From contig NZ_CP031416.1 in NCBI RefSeq assembly GCF_003367375.1, positions 3,107,501 to 3,171,500 on the forward strand: a stretch of 64,000 bases of DNA, in the 5' to 3' direction. This document shows, in pieces, positions 54,372 through 62,303 of this stretch (the first letter of the stretch is position 1; each line of letters starts with the position of its first letter). The notes below the pieces were generated by a model. It saw only the letters and a list, made by a program, of their open reading frames with translations, had not been told where the DNA came from and ran no database searches. Position numbers and translations under genes: made by a program. This DNA comes from Gallaecimonas mangrovi (GTDB lineage: Bacteria; Pseudomonadota; Gammaproteobacteria; Enterobacterales; Gallaecimonadaceae).

Positions 54372-54391
54372 TTTACTGCCTAGGCAGCAAA
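54372..54391. promoter_or_regulatory. Palindrome upstream of the MarR-family gene
   Basis: The arms TTTACTGCC and GGCAGCAAA around TA, a single mismatch in 9 bp. Its CCTAGG-centred form resembles known MarR-family operators, as I recall them. Confidence 0.6.
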
Positions 54392-54510
54392 GTCGGCAAG
54401 ATTAAGGCTGTATTAAAAAGTGAGAAACAATATGTAGCTTTTTCGAACAATTGCGACCAAGCCCCCGGTTTTAAGGGCTAAATTGACTCAACAAACAGAA
54501 CAAAAACGAA

Positions 54511-54540
54511 GCCCACTGTCAGCAACGCTGACAGTGGGCG
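54511..54540 (-). terminator. Terminator of mrcB
   Basis: A 13-bp perfect stem GCCCACTGTCAGC/GCTGACAGTGGGC with an AAC loop. On the minus strand a T-rich tract follows (TTCGTTTTTG). Confidence 0.85.
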
Positions 54541-54545
54541 TTCAG

Positions 54546-56825
54546 TTAGTTACCGAATAAACGGTCTAAAAAACTCCCTAAACGATCGCAATCTACATCC
54601 GGCAAGTAACGTTTATCGGCGGGCAATAAACGGCCTTTGCGGTTGCAATCGCCAAGGTAATGGCCGTTATCGTCAAAAACAGCGTCCACGACATTGGCCG
54701 GTGGCCGAAGGCGCAGGCTGATCGGATGACGATGATCCAAATAGCTGCTGTATATGCGGGCCGCCCCAGTAGCACCGGTAAGATTGGCCGGTTCGTTATT
54801 ATCTTGCCCCACCCAGAAAGTGGCCACATCACGGGCATCAAAGCCGGAGAACCAGGAGTCGCGCAAATCGTCGGTGGTACCGGTTTTACCGGCCAGTATT
54901 TTACCGGGGAAACGGGCACCAACATAACGGCCGGTGCCTTCATTCATCACTTCGGTCAGGGCGTAATCGGTGAGATAAGCGCCTTCTTTACTGACCGTTT
55001 GTACCGCTTTGGTTGGCCGCTTCCACAGCAGTTCGCCACTGCCACTGGTCACCTCTGACACCGTCGCCAGGGGAATTTCTTGCCCTTGTTTGGCCAAGGT
55101 TAAATACATTTGGTTAACCTGCCAGGGCGACAGCGCCGCAGTGCCTAGGAACACCGAAGGATAAGGCGGCAAGTCCGCATTTACCCCAAGCGCTTTAAAG
55201 GTATCCAATACCGCAGGCACGCCAACTTGCATCCCCAAATTGACTGTTGGCACATTCAAGGAATGCGCCAGCGCATCCACCAGCTCTACCTGGCCGCTAA
55301 AGGTACGGTCATAGTTTTGTGGCTCCCACACATCGCCATTTTGCGACTGCAACTTGATGGGTTTGTCTTGCAGCACTGTGGCTAAGTTAAATTTCTTGTC
55401 AGAAAGCGCGGTTAAGTAGACCGCCGGTTTGGCAATGGAACCAATTTGCCGCCGCGCATCTAGCGCCCGGTTGAAGCCGGCAAAGTTCACATCTTTACCG
55501 CCAGCCATCGCCTTCACCAAACCAGTACGCGGGTCAGAAATCACCGCCGCCATTTCCAACGGTTTGTTACCGGCAATTTTTGGGAAGGTGCTATCAATAG
55601 AGGTTTGCAGTGCCCGCTGCGCCAACGGCTCCAAGCCAGTAAAGACCCGGATCCCTTGCTGCTTATTAATAAAGGGCTTAATCACCCCGGCCAGCTCACG
55701 CCGCACTTCTTGCATATAGGCCGGCACGGTGGCACTAACCAGGCTGCGCTCTTTGGTCACGCCCAACGGCGACATGACGCTGCGCTGGTAAACGCTGCGG
55801 TCGATAAGGCCATTTTCCACCATCACCTTCAGCACGACATCGCGGCGCTCACGGGCACGCTCGGGATGGCGGCGAGGGTCAAAATAGGATGGCCCTTTAA
55901 TAATGCCGACCAGCAAGGCAATTTGGGCAGGCGTTAATTCTTGTACCGGGCGACTAAAGTAAAAACGTGCCGCCAGGCCCATGCCGTGCACCGCTTGTGC
56001 CCGCGCCTGGCCAAGAAAAATCTCGTTAAGATAGGCCTGCAAAATACGGTCTTTGTCGTAGCGAAGGTCCATGATCAATGCCATCAGCGCTTCGTTAAGC
56101 TTACGGCCCAGGCTTTTTTCACGGGTTAAGAAGAAGTTTTTGGCCAACTGCTGAGTGAGGGTGGAGCCGCCCTGCACGGTGTGGCCGGCACGCAGATTCA
56201 CCCACAACGCCCGCGCAATAGACAGTGGCGACACCCCAATATGGTCGTAAAAGTTTCGGTCTTCGACCTGGATCAGGGTTTTTGGCAGCAGCTGCGGCAT
56301 TTGGCCGAGCGGCACAAAGATACGGTCTTGGTCATCCGTACTGGCTGACAGCAGCTCCACCAGCTGCGGTTCTACCCGTTCAACGGCAATGGGCTGACCG
56401 GAGGCGCTGTCATAAACCTCATCAATACGGTCACCATCGAAAGCGACCAACAAGCGGCGCGCTTCTTCCAAGCCTTCAGGAAATAAAAACGGCCGGCGAT
56501 ACAGCTCCACTTTTGTGGCGGACGCTGAAAACTCACCGGGTTTGGCCGGATTGGCCACTTTGCGGTATTTGAGCAGTTTCAGCTCTTCAATAAACTGGTC
56601 ACGAGACAGCGGCGCACCGGCATATAGCTCTAGCGGCCTTGAATAAATTTGCGCAGGCAATTCAAAGGTTTGGCCTTCAAACTTGTGGCGGATCTCGCTA
56701 TCAAGATAAATGCAATAAATGGCCAGAGCAGCAATCAGCACCAGGCTGATTTTGATGGCCCAAGGCCAAAAACGAAAACCCTTGGTTTTAGGGCTGGCTT
56801 TTGGGGTATTTTTTTTCTTTGTCAC
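54546..56825 (-). CDS. mrcB: Penicillin-binding protein 1B
   Basis: A 759-residue bifunctional murein synthase. A cytoplasmic Lys/Pro-rich head and one membrane helix (about residues 23-45) precede a UB2H-like domain (about 85-170). Then comes the GT51 glycosyltransferase (EDRNFYDHIGVSP, GGSTLTQQLAKNFFL, around 190-340) and the transpeptidase with SIAK (active serine), SLN and KTGTT motifs. Its C-terminus resembles PBP1B rather than PBP1A. Shorter than E. coli MrcB (844) but near Pseudomonas homologues. Confidence 0.95.
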   Translation of the reverse strand: MTKKKNTPKASPKTKGFRFWPWAIKISLVLIAALAIYCIYLDSEIRHKFEGQTFELPAQIYSRPLELYAGAPLSRDQFIEELKLLKYRKVANPAKPGEFSASATKVELYRRPFLFPEGLEEARRLLVAFDGDRIDEVYDSASGQPIAVERVEPQLVELLSASTDDQDRIFVPLGQMPQLLPKTLIQVEDRNFYDHIGVSPLSIARALWVNLRAGHTVQGGSTLTQQLAKNFFLTREKSLGRKLNEALMALIMDLRYDKDRILQAYLNEIFLGQARAQAVHGMGLAARFYFSRPVQELTPAQIALLVGIIKGPSYFDPRRHPERARERRDVVLKVMVENGLIDRSVYQRSVMSPLGVTKERSLVSATVPAYMQEVRRELAGVIKPFINKQQGIRVFTGLEPLAQRALQTSIDSTFPKIAGNKPLEMAAVISDPRTGLVKAMAGGKDVNFAGFNRALDARRQIGSIAKPAVYLTALSDKKFNLATVLQDKPIKLQSQNGDVWEPQNYDRTFSGQVELVDALAHSLNVPTVNLGMQVGVPAVLDTFKALGVNADLPPYPSVFLGTAALSPWQVNQMYLTLAKQGQEIPLATVSEVTSGSGELLWKRPTKAVQTVSKEGAYLTDYALTEVMNEGTGRYVGARFPGKILAGKTGTTDDLRDSWFSGFDARDVATFWVGQDNNEPANLTGATGAARIYSSYLDHRHPISLRLRPPANVVDAVFDDNGHYLGDCNRKGRLLPADKRYLPDVDCDRLGSFLDRLFGN

Positions 56826-57126
56826 TGAAACTCACTTGGATTGGCGATTCAAACCGCGGCGAAGGCTTAAATGGTCGGTCTAGAAAGAGCAAACGACCTT
56901 AATTCGACTGGTATAAACCCAGACAACAGCCACACCACATATCAGCCAGATGGCGGCGTTGACATCCGAGGACCTAACAAAAGTGGCATCATTGTACGCT
57001 GGCAAGCCCATCGTGATAACCCTGGCCTTGGCCAATTGACCACAGCGCTGCTGAATCGGTACTGACAGTTACAAGTAAGTCGCAACTGACTAACACTTGC
57101 CTTCATAAAGGTGCCAGAAAGCATAA
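56826..57126. other. Region between atoE and mrcB
   Basis: About 300 bp without a convincing gene. It contains a candidate mrcB promoter on the minus strand (listed separately). Short open frames on both strands look random. Confidence 0.4.
56991..57019 (-). promoter_or_regulatory. Candidate mrcB promoter
   Basis: On the minus strand TTATCA (57014-57019) and TACAAT (56991-56996) are 17 bases apart, about 165 bases before the mrcB start. The -10 is good and the -35 moderate. Confidence 0.4.
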
Positions 57127-57152
57127 AAAAACGCGCCCAAAGGCGCGTTTTT
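57127..57152 (-). terminator. Terminator of the atoE-pca operon
   Basis: AAAAACGCGCC and GGCGCGTTTTT form a perfect 11-bp stem with a CAAA loop, directly after the atoE stop on the minus strand. Confidence 0.85.
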
Positions 57153-57166
57153 CACTTGCGAGGCGT

Positions 57167-58477
57167 TTAGCTCATCAAAAAGGCAAAGGTACCGGCAATG
57201 GCAATACCGGAAATACCAAGCCAAATCACCAGATAACCCATGATATCCCGCGCCGAAAGCCCAGCTACACCCAACAGCGGCAATGCCCAGAACGGCTGGA
57301 TTTGGTTGGTCCAGCCATCACCCCAGGTAAAGGCCATGATGGTTTGTGCCGGGTCAGCGCCAATGGCGGCGGCGGCATGCATCATAATGGGCCCTTGGAT
57401 GGCCCACTGGCCGCCACCGGAAGGAATGAAGAAGTTAACGATACCGGCACAAAGGAAAGTTAGGATAGGGAACGTTTTCGCCGTGGCAACGGAAATGATG
57501 GCATTGGAGAAAATGGTCACCAACCCGGCTTTGGTCATCATCCCGGCAATACCGGCATAAAGCGGGAACTGCACTATGATGCCGCGCCCCGCTTTTACCG
57601 CCAGCTCGGCAGCCTTTAGGTAAGCGGCAGAGTTGCGGTGTAGCAGCAGCCCCAAGGCCAGGAAGATAAGGATCACCGTATTTAGGTTCAGACTAAAACC
57701 ATGATCAACCACTTTGCCTACCAAGTAGGTCACTGCCAGTAAACCTAAAAACAGGGTCGGCAGACGGCTGTACTCAATCCAGTCAGAAAAGCTTTGCTTA
57801 CCGGCAACCGCTTTGGGCTCTTCGCTGACGCTTTCTTCTTTGTCTTCCAGCACAATGATGTCTTTGGGCTGCTTTTGCAGCATAAAGAACAGCACCAACA
57901 GCACCAACAGACCGATGGTAAGGGCGATATTCCAAGTGGAATAGAGGGTGTCGGTTACCGGCACTATGCCGATCTCTTTTTCCATAAAGTGGCCTGGGGT
58001 GGCTATCACTAACGGAATGGACGACGAAGGCCCCCGCACCAATTCACCACCGTAAGCGGCGGCGACAATCAGTGGAAAGTGCACCTTAACCCGGCTGCCC
58101 ATGGCCCTGGCCAAAATAGCCCCCACGACCATGCCAAAGCCCCAGTTCAGGTAGTAGCAAACAAAGCTGACGACAATGGTCAGAATGATCGCTTGGCGCG
58201 GCGTGTTAGCGTGTTTAGTCAGGCCAGTTAAGGCGGTTTGTACCACCGGCGTCATCGCCAGCACGTAACCGGTTAACAGTACCAACACCATCTGCATACC
58301 AAAGGTAAACAGCTTGGAGAAGCCATCCCCCCAGTAACCGGCCATCGCCATGGGGCTTTGGTCGGCAACGGTGATCCCCAACAAGAAGGTGATAGCGGTC
58401 AGAATAACCGCCAGCACGAAGGCACTGGGCAGGTAGCGCTGCACTACCCGCACCGAGAAGTTCGTTATCGCTTCCAT
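57167..58477 (-). CDS. atoE: Short-chain fatty acid transporter, AtoE family
   Basis: A 436-residue permease with about 11 helices. The wording (FIPSGGGQWAIQGPIMMHAAAAIGADP; WGFGMVVGAILARAMG) fits the AtoE/TIGR00366 group, which brings short-chain acids such as acetoacetate across the inner membrane. It is the last gene of an operon with a thiolase and CoA-transferase subunits, so here it may import a carboxylate that the operon breaks down (acetoacetate or 3-oxoadipate). Confidence 0.88.
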   Translation of the reverse strand: MEAITNFSVRVVQRYLPSAFVLAVILTAITFLLGITVADQSPMAMAGYWGDGFSKLFTFGMQMVLVLLTGYVLAMTPVVQTALTGLTKHANTPRQAIILTIVVSFVCYYLNWGFGMVVGAILARAMGSRVKVHFPLIVAAAYGGELVRGPSSSIPLVIATPGHFMEKEIGIVPVTDTLYSTWNIALTIGLLVLLVLFFMLQKQPKDIIVLEDKEESVSEEPKAVAGKQSFSDWIEYSRLPTLFLGLLAVTYLVGKVVDHGFSLNLNTVILIFLALGLLLHRNSAAYLKAAELAVKAGRGIIVQFPLYAGIAGMMTKAGLVTIFSNAIISVATAKTFPILTFLCAGIVNFFIPSGGGQWAIQGPIMMHAAAAIGADPAQTIMAFTWGDGWTNQIQPFWALPLLGVAGLSARDIMGYLVIWLGISGIAIAGTFAFLMS

Positions 58478-58514
58478 AATAATTATCTCTTTGTAATAGG
58501 TTTACGCGTGCTGC

Positions 58515-59717
58515 TTAAACGCGCTCAATCAATGTTGCGATCCCTTGCCCCACACCAATACACATGGTGCACAGTCCATAGCGGCCGCCACTTCGCTGCA
58601 ATTGGTGCGCGGCCGTCATTAACAGGCGTGCCCCCGACATACCCAAAGGGTGACCCAAGGCGATAGCGCCGCCATTGGGGTTCACTCTGGGGTCGTCGTC
58701 GGCAATGCCCAATTCACGCAATACCGCCAAACCCTGGGCGGCAAAGGCTTCATTCAGTTCAATAACATCGATGTCTTCGATGCTAATACCCTGCTTTTCC
58801 AACAATTTTCGGGTGGCCGGAACCGGGCCTATCCCCATGATGCGCGGCTCAACACCAGCGGTAGCCATACCCAACACCCGGGCCATGGGTGTTAAGCCAT
58901 GGGCTTTCACCGCTGCGGCACTGGCCACCAGCATCAAACAGGCGCCGTCATTCACCCCTGAGGCATTACCGGCAGTTACGCTGCCACCATCACGAAACGG
59001 TGTTGGCAATGCCGCCAGCTTTTCCAGCGTGCTTTGGCGTGGATGCTCGTCGGTATCAAAAATCAGTGGCTCTTGCTTACGGCGGGGAATGCTGACCGGC
59101 ACTATCTCTTGAGCAAAAATGCCGTCGGCCTGGGCCTTGGCTGTTTTTTGCTGCGAGCGCAAGGCAAAGAGGTCTTGGTCGGCGCGGGAAATATGAAATT
59201 GCTCGGCCACGTTCTCGGCGGTTTCGGGCATGGACTCCACCCCAAAAGCCTTTTTCATCAACGGGTTTACAAAACGCCAGCCAATGGTGGTGTCTTCGAT
59301 GGCTTGGCCACGGGAAAAGGCGCTGCTGGCCTTACCCATGACATAAGGCGCCCGCGACATTGATTCCACACCGCCAGCCAAAGCCAGCTCTATTTCACCG
59401 GCACGAATGGCGCGAAAGGCGCTGCCAACGGCGTCCATGCCCGAGCCGCACAAGCGGTTAAGGGTGGTGCCCGGCACCGACACCGGCACCCCTGCCAGCA
59501 AGGCTGCCATACGGGCCACATTGCGGTTGTCTTCACCGGCCTGGTTAGCACAGCCCATCACCACTTCATCAATGGCGGCGGGGTCTAGGTTCGGCGCTTC
59601 GGCAAGTACGGCCTTAACAATATGCGCCGCTAAATCGTCCGGACGTACCGCGCTTAAGCTGCCGCCAAAACGGCCAATAGCGGTGCGGCGAGGGTGACAA
59701 ATAAATACCTCAGTCAT
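58515..59717 (-). CDS. pcaF: 3-oxoadipyl-CoA thiolase
   Basis: A 400-residue thiolase. The catalytic Cys (TLNRLCGSGMDAV, near residue 90), the ELNEAFAAQ motif, and the C-terminal NPNGGAIALGHPLGMSGARL and CIGVGQG are present. Wording such as EVMGCANQAGEDNRNVARMA and DTTIGWRFVNPLM is that of PcaF/3-oxoadipyl-CoA thiolase, though acetyl-CoA acetyltransferase activity is possible. The ATG at 59717 has GAGGAG 7 bases upstream, 10 bases after the CoA-transferase gene. Confidence 0.88.
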   Translation of the reverse strand: MTEVFICHPRRTAIGRFGGSLSAVRPDDLAAHIVKAVLAEAPNLDPAAIDEVVMGCANQAGEDNRNVARMAALLAGVPVSVPGTTLNRLCGSGMDAVGSAFRAIRAGEIELALAGGVESMSRAPYVMGKASSAFSRGQAIEDTTIGWRFVNPLMKKAFGVESMPETAENVAEQFHISRADQDLFALRSQQKTAKAQADGIFAQEIVPVSIPRRKQEPLIFDTDEHPRQSTLEKLAALPTPFRDGGSVTAGNASGVNDGACLMLVASAAAVKAHGLTPMARVLGMATAGVEPRIMGIGPVPATRKLLEKQGISIEDIDVIELNEAFAAQGLAVLRELGIADDDPRVNPNGGAIALGHPLGMSGARLLMTAAHQLQRSGGRYGLCTMCIGVGQGIATLIERV

Positions 59718-59727
59718 TACGCGCTCC

Positions 59728-60501
59728 TCATTGGCCGGCATGGTGGGCGGCGGTGCGCGCTTTTAGCTCGCGCAGCACGGTAAGTTCTTGCTCAGTGGGC
59801 GCCGGCGTAATGGCGAGATCGCTGGCAAACTGAATCTCCCAACCGGTGGCTTCCACCACTTGTTCGCGGCTCACCCCTGGGTGTAGGGAAGTAACAACCA
59901 GCTCTTTGCTGGTGGGGTCGGGTTTTAAGATACAAAGGTCGGTAATAACCACTGTCGGGCCTTTACCGATATTGGGCACGCCATCACGGGCTTTACCGTC
60001 ACGGCCAAAACCAACAGTGGTAATAAAATCAACGTCTTTAACGAAGGTGCGCTTGGAGTGCTTAACGGTGATAAACACTTCGTGGGCATTGGTGGCAATT
60101 TCCGGCGCGCCGCCACCGCCTGGCAGCCGTACCTTCGGGGCACGGTAGTCACCAATCAGGGTGGTATTGAGGTTGGCGTAACGGTCAACTTGCGCGGTGC
60201 CTAAAAAGCCGACACTAATGTGGCCGCCTTGCAGCCAGTATCGAAACATTTCCGGTACCGACACCGTATTAAGGGCGGAGGAGCACAGCTCACCGTCACC
60301 GATGGACAGCGGCAACACATCAGGCTGGGTTTGCAGGGTGCCAGACTCGTAAATCAAGGTGACATCCGGTGCATGGGTCAAGCGTGCCAGGTTGGCCGCT
60401 TCGCTCGGCAGACCAATGCCAACAAAGCAGGTCATGTCGTTATTAAGGGCCCGGGCTGCCGTTACGCTCATCATTTCAGAAGCACTAAATTCAAGGCTCA
60501 T
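59728..60501 (-). CDS. pcaJ: CoA-transferase subunit B (3-oxoadipate type)
   Basis: A 257-residue subunit of a two-protein CoA transferase. Seen are CFVGIGLPSEAANLAR, IYESGTLQTQPD (with the Glu that carries CoA in family I enzymes), GFLGTAQVDRYANLNT and GGGGAPEIATNAHE. The type is the CatJ/PcaJ-like group, not the short ScoB/AtoA type. AAGGAG precedes the ATG, with one base between it and the subunit A gene. Confidence 0.85.
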   Translation of the reverse strand: MSLEFSASEMMSVTAARALNNDMTCFVGIGLPSEAANLARLTHAPDVTLIYESGTLQTQPDVLPLSIGDGELCSSALNTVSVPEMFRYWLQGGHISVGFLGTAQVDRYANLNTTLIGDYRAPKVRLPGGGGAPEIATNAHEVFITVKHSKRTFVKDVDFITTVGFGRDGKARDGVPNIGKGPTVVITDLCILKPDPTSKELVVTSLHPGVSREQVVEATGWEIQFASDLAITPAPTEQELTVLRELKARTAAHHAGQ

Positions 60502-60502
60502 C

Positions 60503-61315
60503 TCAGGCTCCTTGGTTGTAAACGTTGCTGTCGAGCCAGCTCAAAAAGCTGTCGCGGTCACGGGCGATGCCGTCCCACTCTTTGTAAAAAGCATTGGACC
60601 GGTCGTAATAGCCCAGGGTGTAAGAAGGCTTAGCGCCGCCTTCGGCAACACAAATAGCGGTAATGGCCCAGCTGGGCAGCACACAAGCGTTGACGCTGGC
60701 GCCAAGGTCATCGACGATTTCTTCGACGGTAACAATGCTGCGCTTCGCTGCCAGCACCGCCTCTTTTTGCACCCCGACAATGCCCTCGATAAGCACATTG
60801 CCTTTACGGTCGGCCTTTTGCGCATGAATAACCGTGACATCTGGCCGCACTGACGGCACTGCTGCCAGCCGCTCACCACTAAAGGGGCATTCAATAAATT
60901 TGATTTGCTCGTTCACCTTGGGCAGATCGCTACCCACGTAACCACGCAATACGGCCAGTGGCAGCCCCGCCGCTCCGGCTTCATAAGCACAAGCCATGGC
61001 TGCATGGCTGTGTTCAAAAATCTCTAGCGGCCGTGGCCAGCCTTTTTCAACGGCGTCTCGCAAGCGGTGCAAAGACCCGACCCCCGGGTTACCACCCCAG
61101 GAAAAAATCAGTTTGGCGACACAACCTGCACCAATTAGCTGGTCGTAGATGAGATCAGGGGTCATGCGAACAAGCGTTAAGTCACGCTTTTTTTGGCGGA
61201 TCACTTCATGGCCTGCCGCGAAGGGAATGAGGTGGGTAAACCCCTCCATTGCCACAGTGTCACCGTCGTGAATGAAGCGGCTTACCGCTTCGTTGAGGGA
61301 AAAGAATTCAGCCAT
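60503..61315 (-). CDS. pcaI: CoA-transferase subunit A (3-oxoadipate type)
   Basis: A 270-residue partner of the B subunit. Characteristic segments are TVAMEGFTHLIPFAAGHE, LTLVRMTPDLIYDQLIGAGC, SWGGNPGVGSLHRLRDAVE and HAQKADRKGNVLIEGI. The pair resembles the CatIJ-like 3-oxoadipate:succinyl-CoA transferase. First gene of the operon, facing the IclR-type regulator. I start it at 61315 (AGAG upstream); the frame is open to 61348 but this would cover an operator repeat. Confidence 0.85.
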   Translation of the reverse strand: MAEFFSLNEAVSRFIHDGDTVAMEGFTHLIPFAAGHEVIRQKKRDLTLVRMTPDLIYDQLIGAGCVAKLIFSWGGNPGVGSLHRLRDAVEKGWPRPLEIFEHSHAAMACAYEAGAAGLPLAVLRGYVGSDLPKVNEQIKFIECPFSGERLAAVPSVRPDVTVIHAQKADRKGNVLIEGIVGVQKEAVLAAKRSIVTVEEIVDDLGASVNACVLPSWAITAICVAEGGAKPSYTLGYYDRSNAFYKEWDGIARDRDSFLSWLDSNVYNQGA

Positions 61316-61340
61316 ATCAGTCTCTTTTGTTGCCTCTAAA

Positions 61341-61355
61341 GTTCGCATTACGAAC
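61341..61355. promoter_or_regulatory. PcaR-like operator repeat 1 (GTTCG-N5-CGAAC)
   Basis: An exact inverted repeat GTTCG-CATTA-CGAAC upstream of pcaI. Confidence 0.6.
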
Positions 61356-61361
61356 TATTAG

Positions 61362-61376
61362 TTTTGCATTACGAAC
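61362..61376. promoter_or_regulatory. PcaR-like operator repeat 2
   Basis: TTTTG-CATTA-CGAAC, the same core with a degenerate left arm. Its centre is 21 bp from repeat 1, two helical turns, on the same DNA face. Confidence 0.5.
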
Positions 61377-61438
61377 ACTATGGATCTGAATTACCCTTAA
61401 CGTCAAATGTATTTTGCAGCTTTACCTAAAGGGAATAT

Positions 61439-61453
61439 GTTCGGTTGACGAAC
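61439..61453. promoter_or_regulatory. PcaR-like operator repeat 3
   Basis: GTTCG-GTTGA-CGAAC, an exact inverted repeat just upstream of the regulator gene, suggesting autoregulation. Confidence 0.6.
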
Positions 61454-61492
61454 ATCTGGTACGCTATGCGAAATTCATCCAGTTGCTACCCC

Positions 61493-62272
61493 ATGGCCGA
61501 TACCCGTTTACAACCGGAAGACCGCGACTACGTCGGCGCCCTTGCCTCTGGGCTGACGGTGCTGCAAGCCTTTGATTCAGAACATGCGCGCATGACGCTA
61601 ACGGAGGTGGCCAAGGTTACTGGCATGGACAGGGCTAAGGCCCGGCGATTTTTGCTGACCTTGCACGCCCTTGATTACCTGCGAAAAGAAGGCCGCTACT
61701 TCACCTTAGCGCCAAAGGTGTTAAACCTTGGCCAGGCGTATCAGGCGTCAAACCCTTACCGAGCAGTTATTCAGCGCCATTTGGAAAGCATCACCGACGA
61801 GTTGGGTGAGTCATCGTCATTGGCGGTGTTGGATGGGCAAGATGTGGTTTATGAAATTCGCTCTGCAGCTCGGCACCGGCTGATGGCCATAACCCTGGCG
61901 GTAGGCACGCGCTTACCGGCGGCATACAGTTCAATGGGGCGCGTTTTACTGGCGCAAATGCCAAGTGCAGAACTAGAAGAATGGCTGGCAGACTGGCAAC
62001 CCGAGGCCCACACCCAAAACGCCATCACCAACGTCAGCGCACTGCGCCAAGCCATTGATAAAGTGCGAACAGAAGGTTTTGCGATGGTGGACCAAGAGTT
62101 GGATTTAGGGCTGCGCTCTATTGCAGTGCCGGTTTTTAGCGCCAGCGGCGTGTTGCTTGGGGCTATTAATGTCAGCACCAACGCCGCCCGGGTCGACCAC
62201 CACACCTTATTAGGTAAGTACTTACCTAGGCTTAAAAAAACCGCCGAAGCCATCAAAAAAGCCAGCCAATAA
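61493..62272 (+). CDS. IclR-family regulator, PcaR-like
   Basis: A 259-residue regulator. The N-terminal winged helix (residues 20-80) has SGLTVLQAFDSEHARMTL and ARRFLLTLHALDYL; the effector domain follows (EIRSAARHRLMAITLAVGTRLPAAYSSMGRVLLA, DQELDLGLRSIAVPV). The wording is that of the PcaR/PcaU/PobR branch, which controls beta-ketoadipate genes. It is divergent from pcaI, with three GTTCG-N5-CGAAC-type sites in between. I use the ATG at 61493; earlier in-frame starts (61466, 61445) overlap operator 3 or lack a ribosome site. Confidence 0.85.
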   Translation: MADTRLQPEDRDYVGALASGLTVLQAFDSEHARMTLTEVAKVTGMDRAKARRFLLTLHALDYLRKEGRYFTLAPKVLNLGQAYQASNPYRAVIQRHLESITDELGESSSLAVLDGQDVVYEIRSAARHRLMAITLAVGTRLPAAYSSMGRVLLAQMPSAELEEWLADWQPEAHTQNAITNVSALRQAIDKVRTEGFAMVDQELDLGLRSIAVPVFSASGVLLGAINVSTNAARVDHHTLLGKYLPRLKKTAEAIKKASQ

Positions 62273-62275
62273 CAG

Positions 62276-62297
62276 GGCCCCTCACAAGGGCCTTTTT
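62276..62297. terminator. Terminator between the IclR gene and hrpB
   Basis: A 5-bp GC stem GGCCC/GGGCC followed by TTTTT on the plus strand. Confidence 0.6.
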
Positions 62298-62303
62298 AAT
62301 GAC

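Noticed and set aside
56871-57065. A 64-codon open frame in the mrcB-atoE gap.
   Set aside because: No ribosome site, no family resemblance, and it overlaps a good promoter candidate on the other strand.
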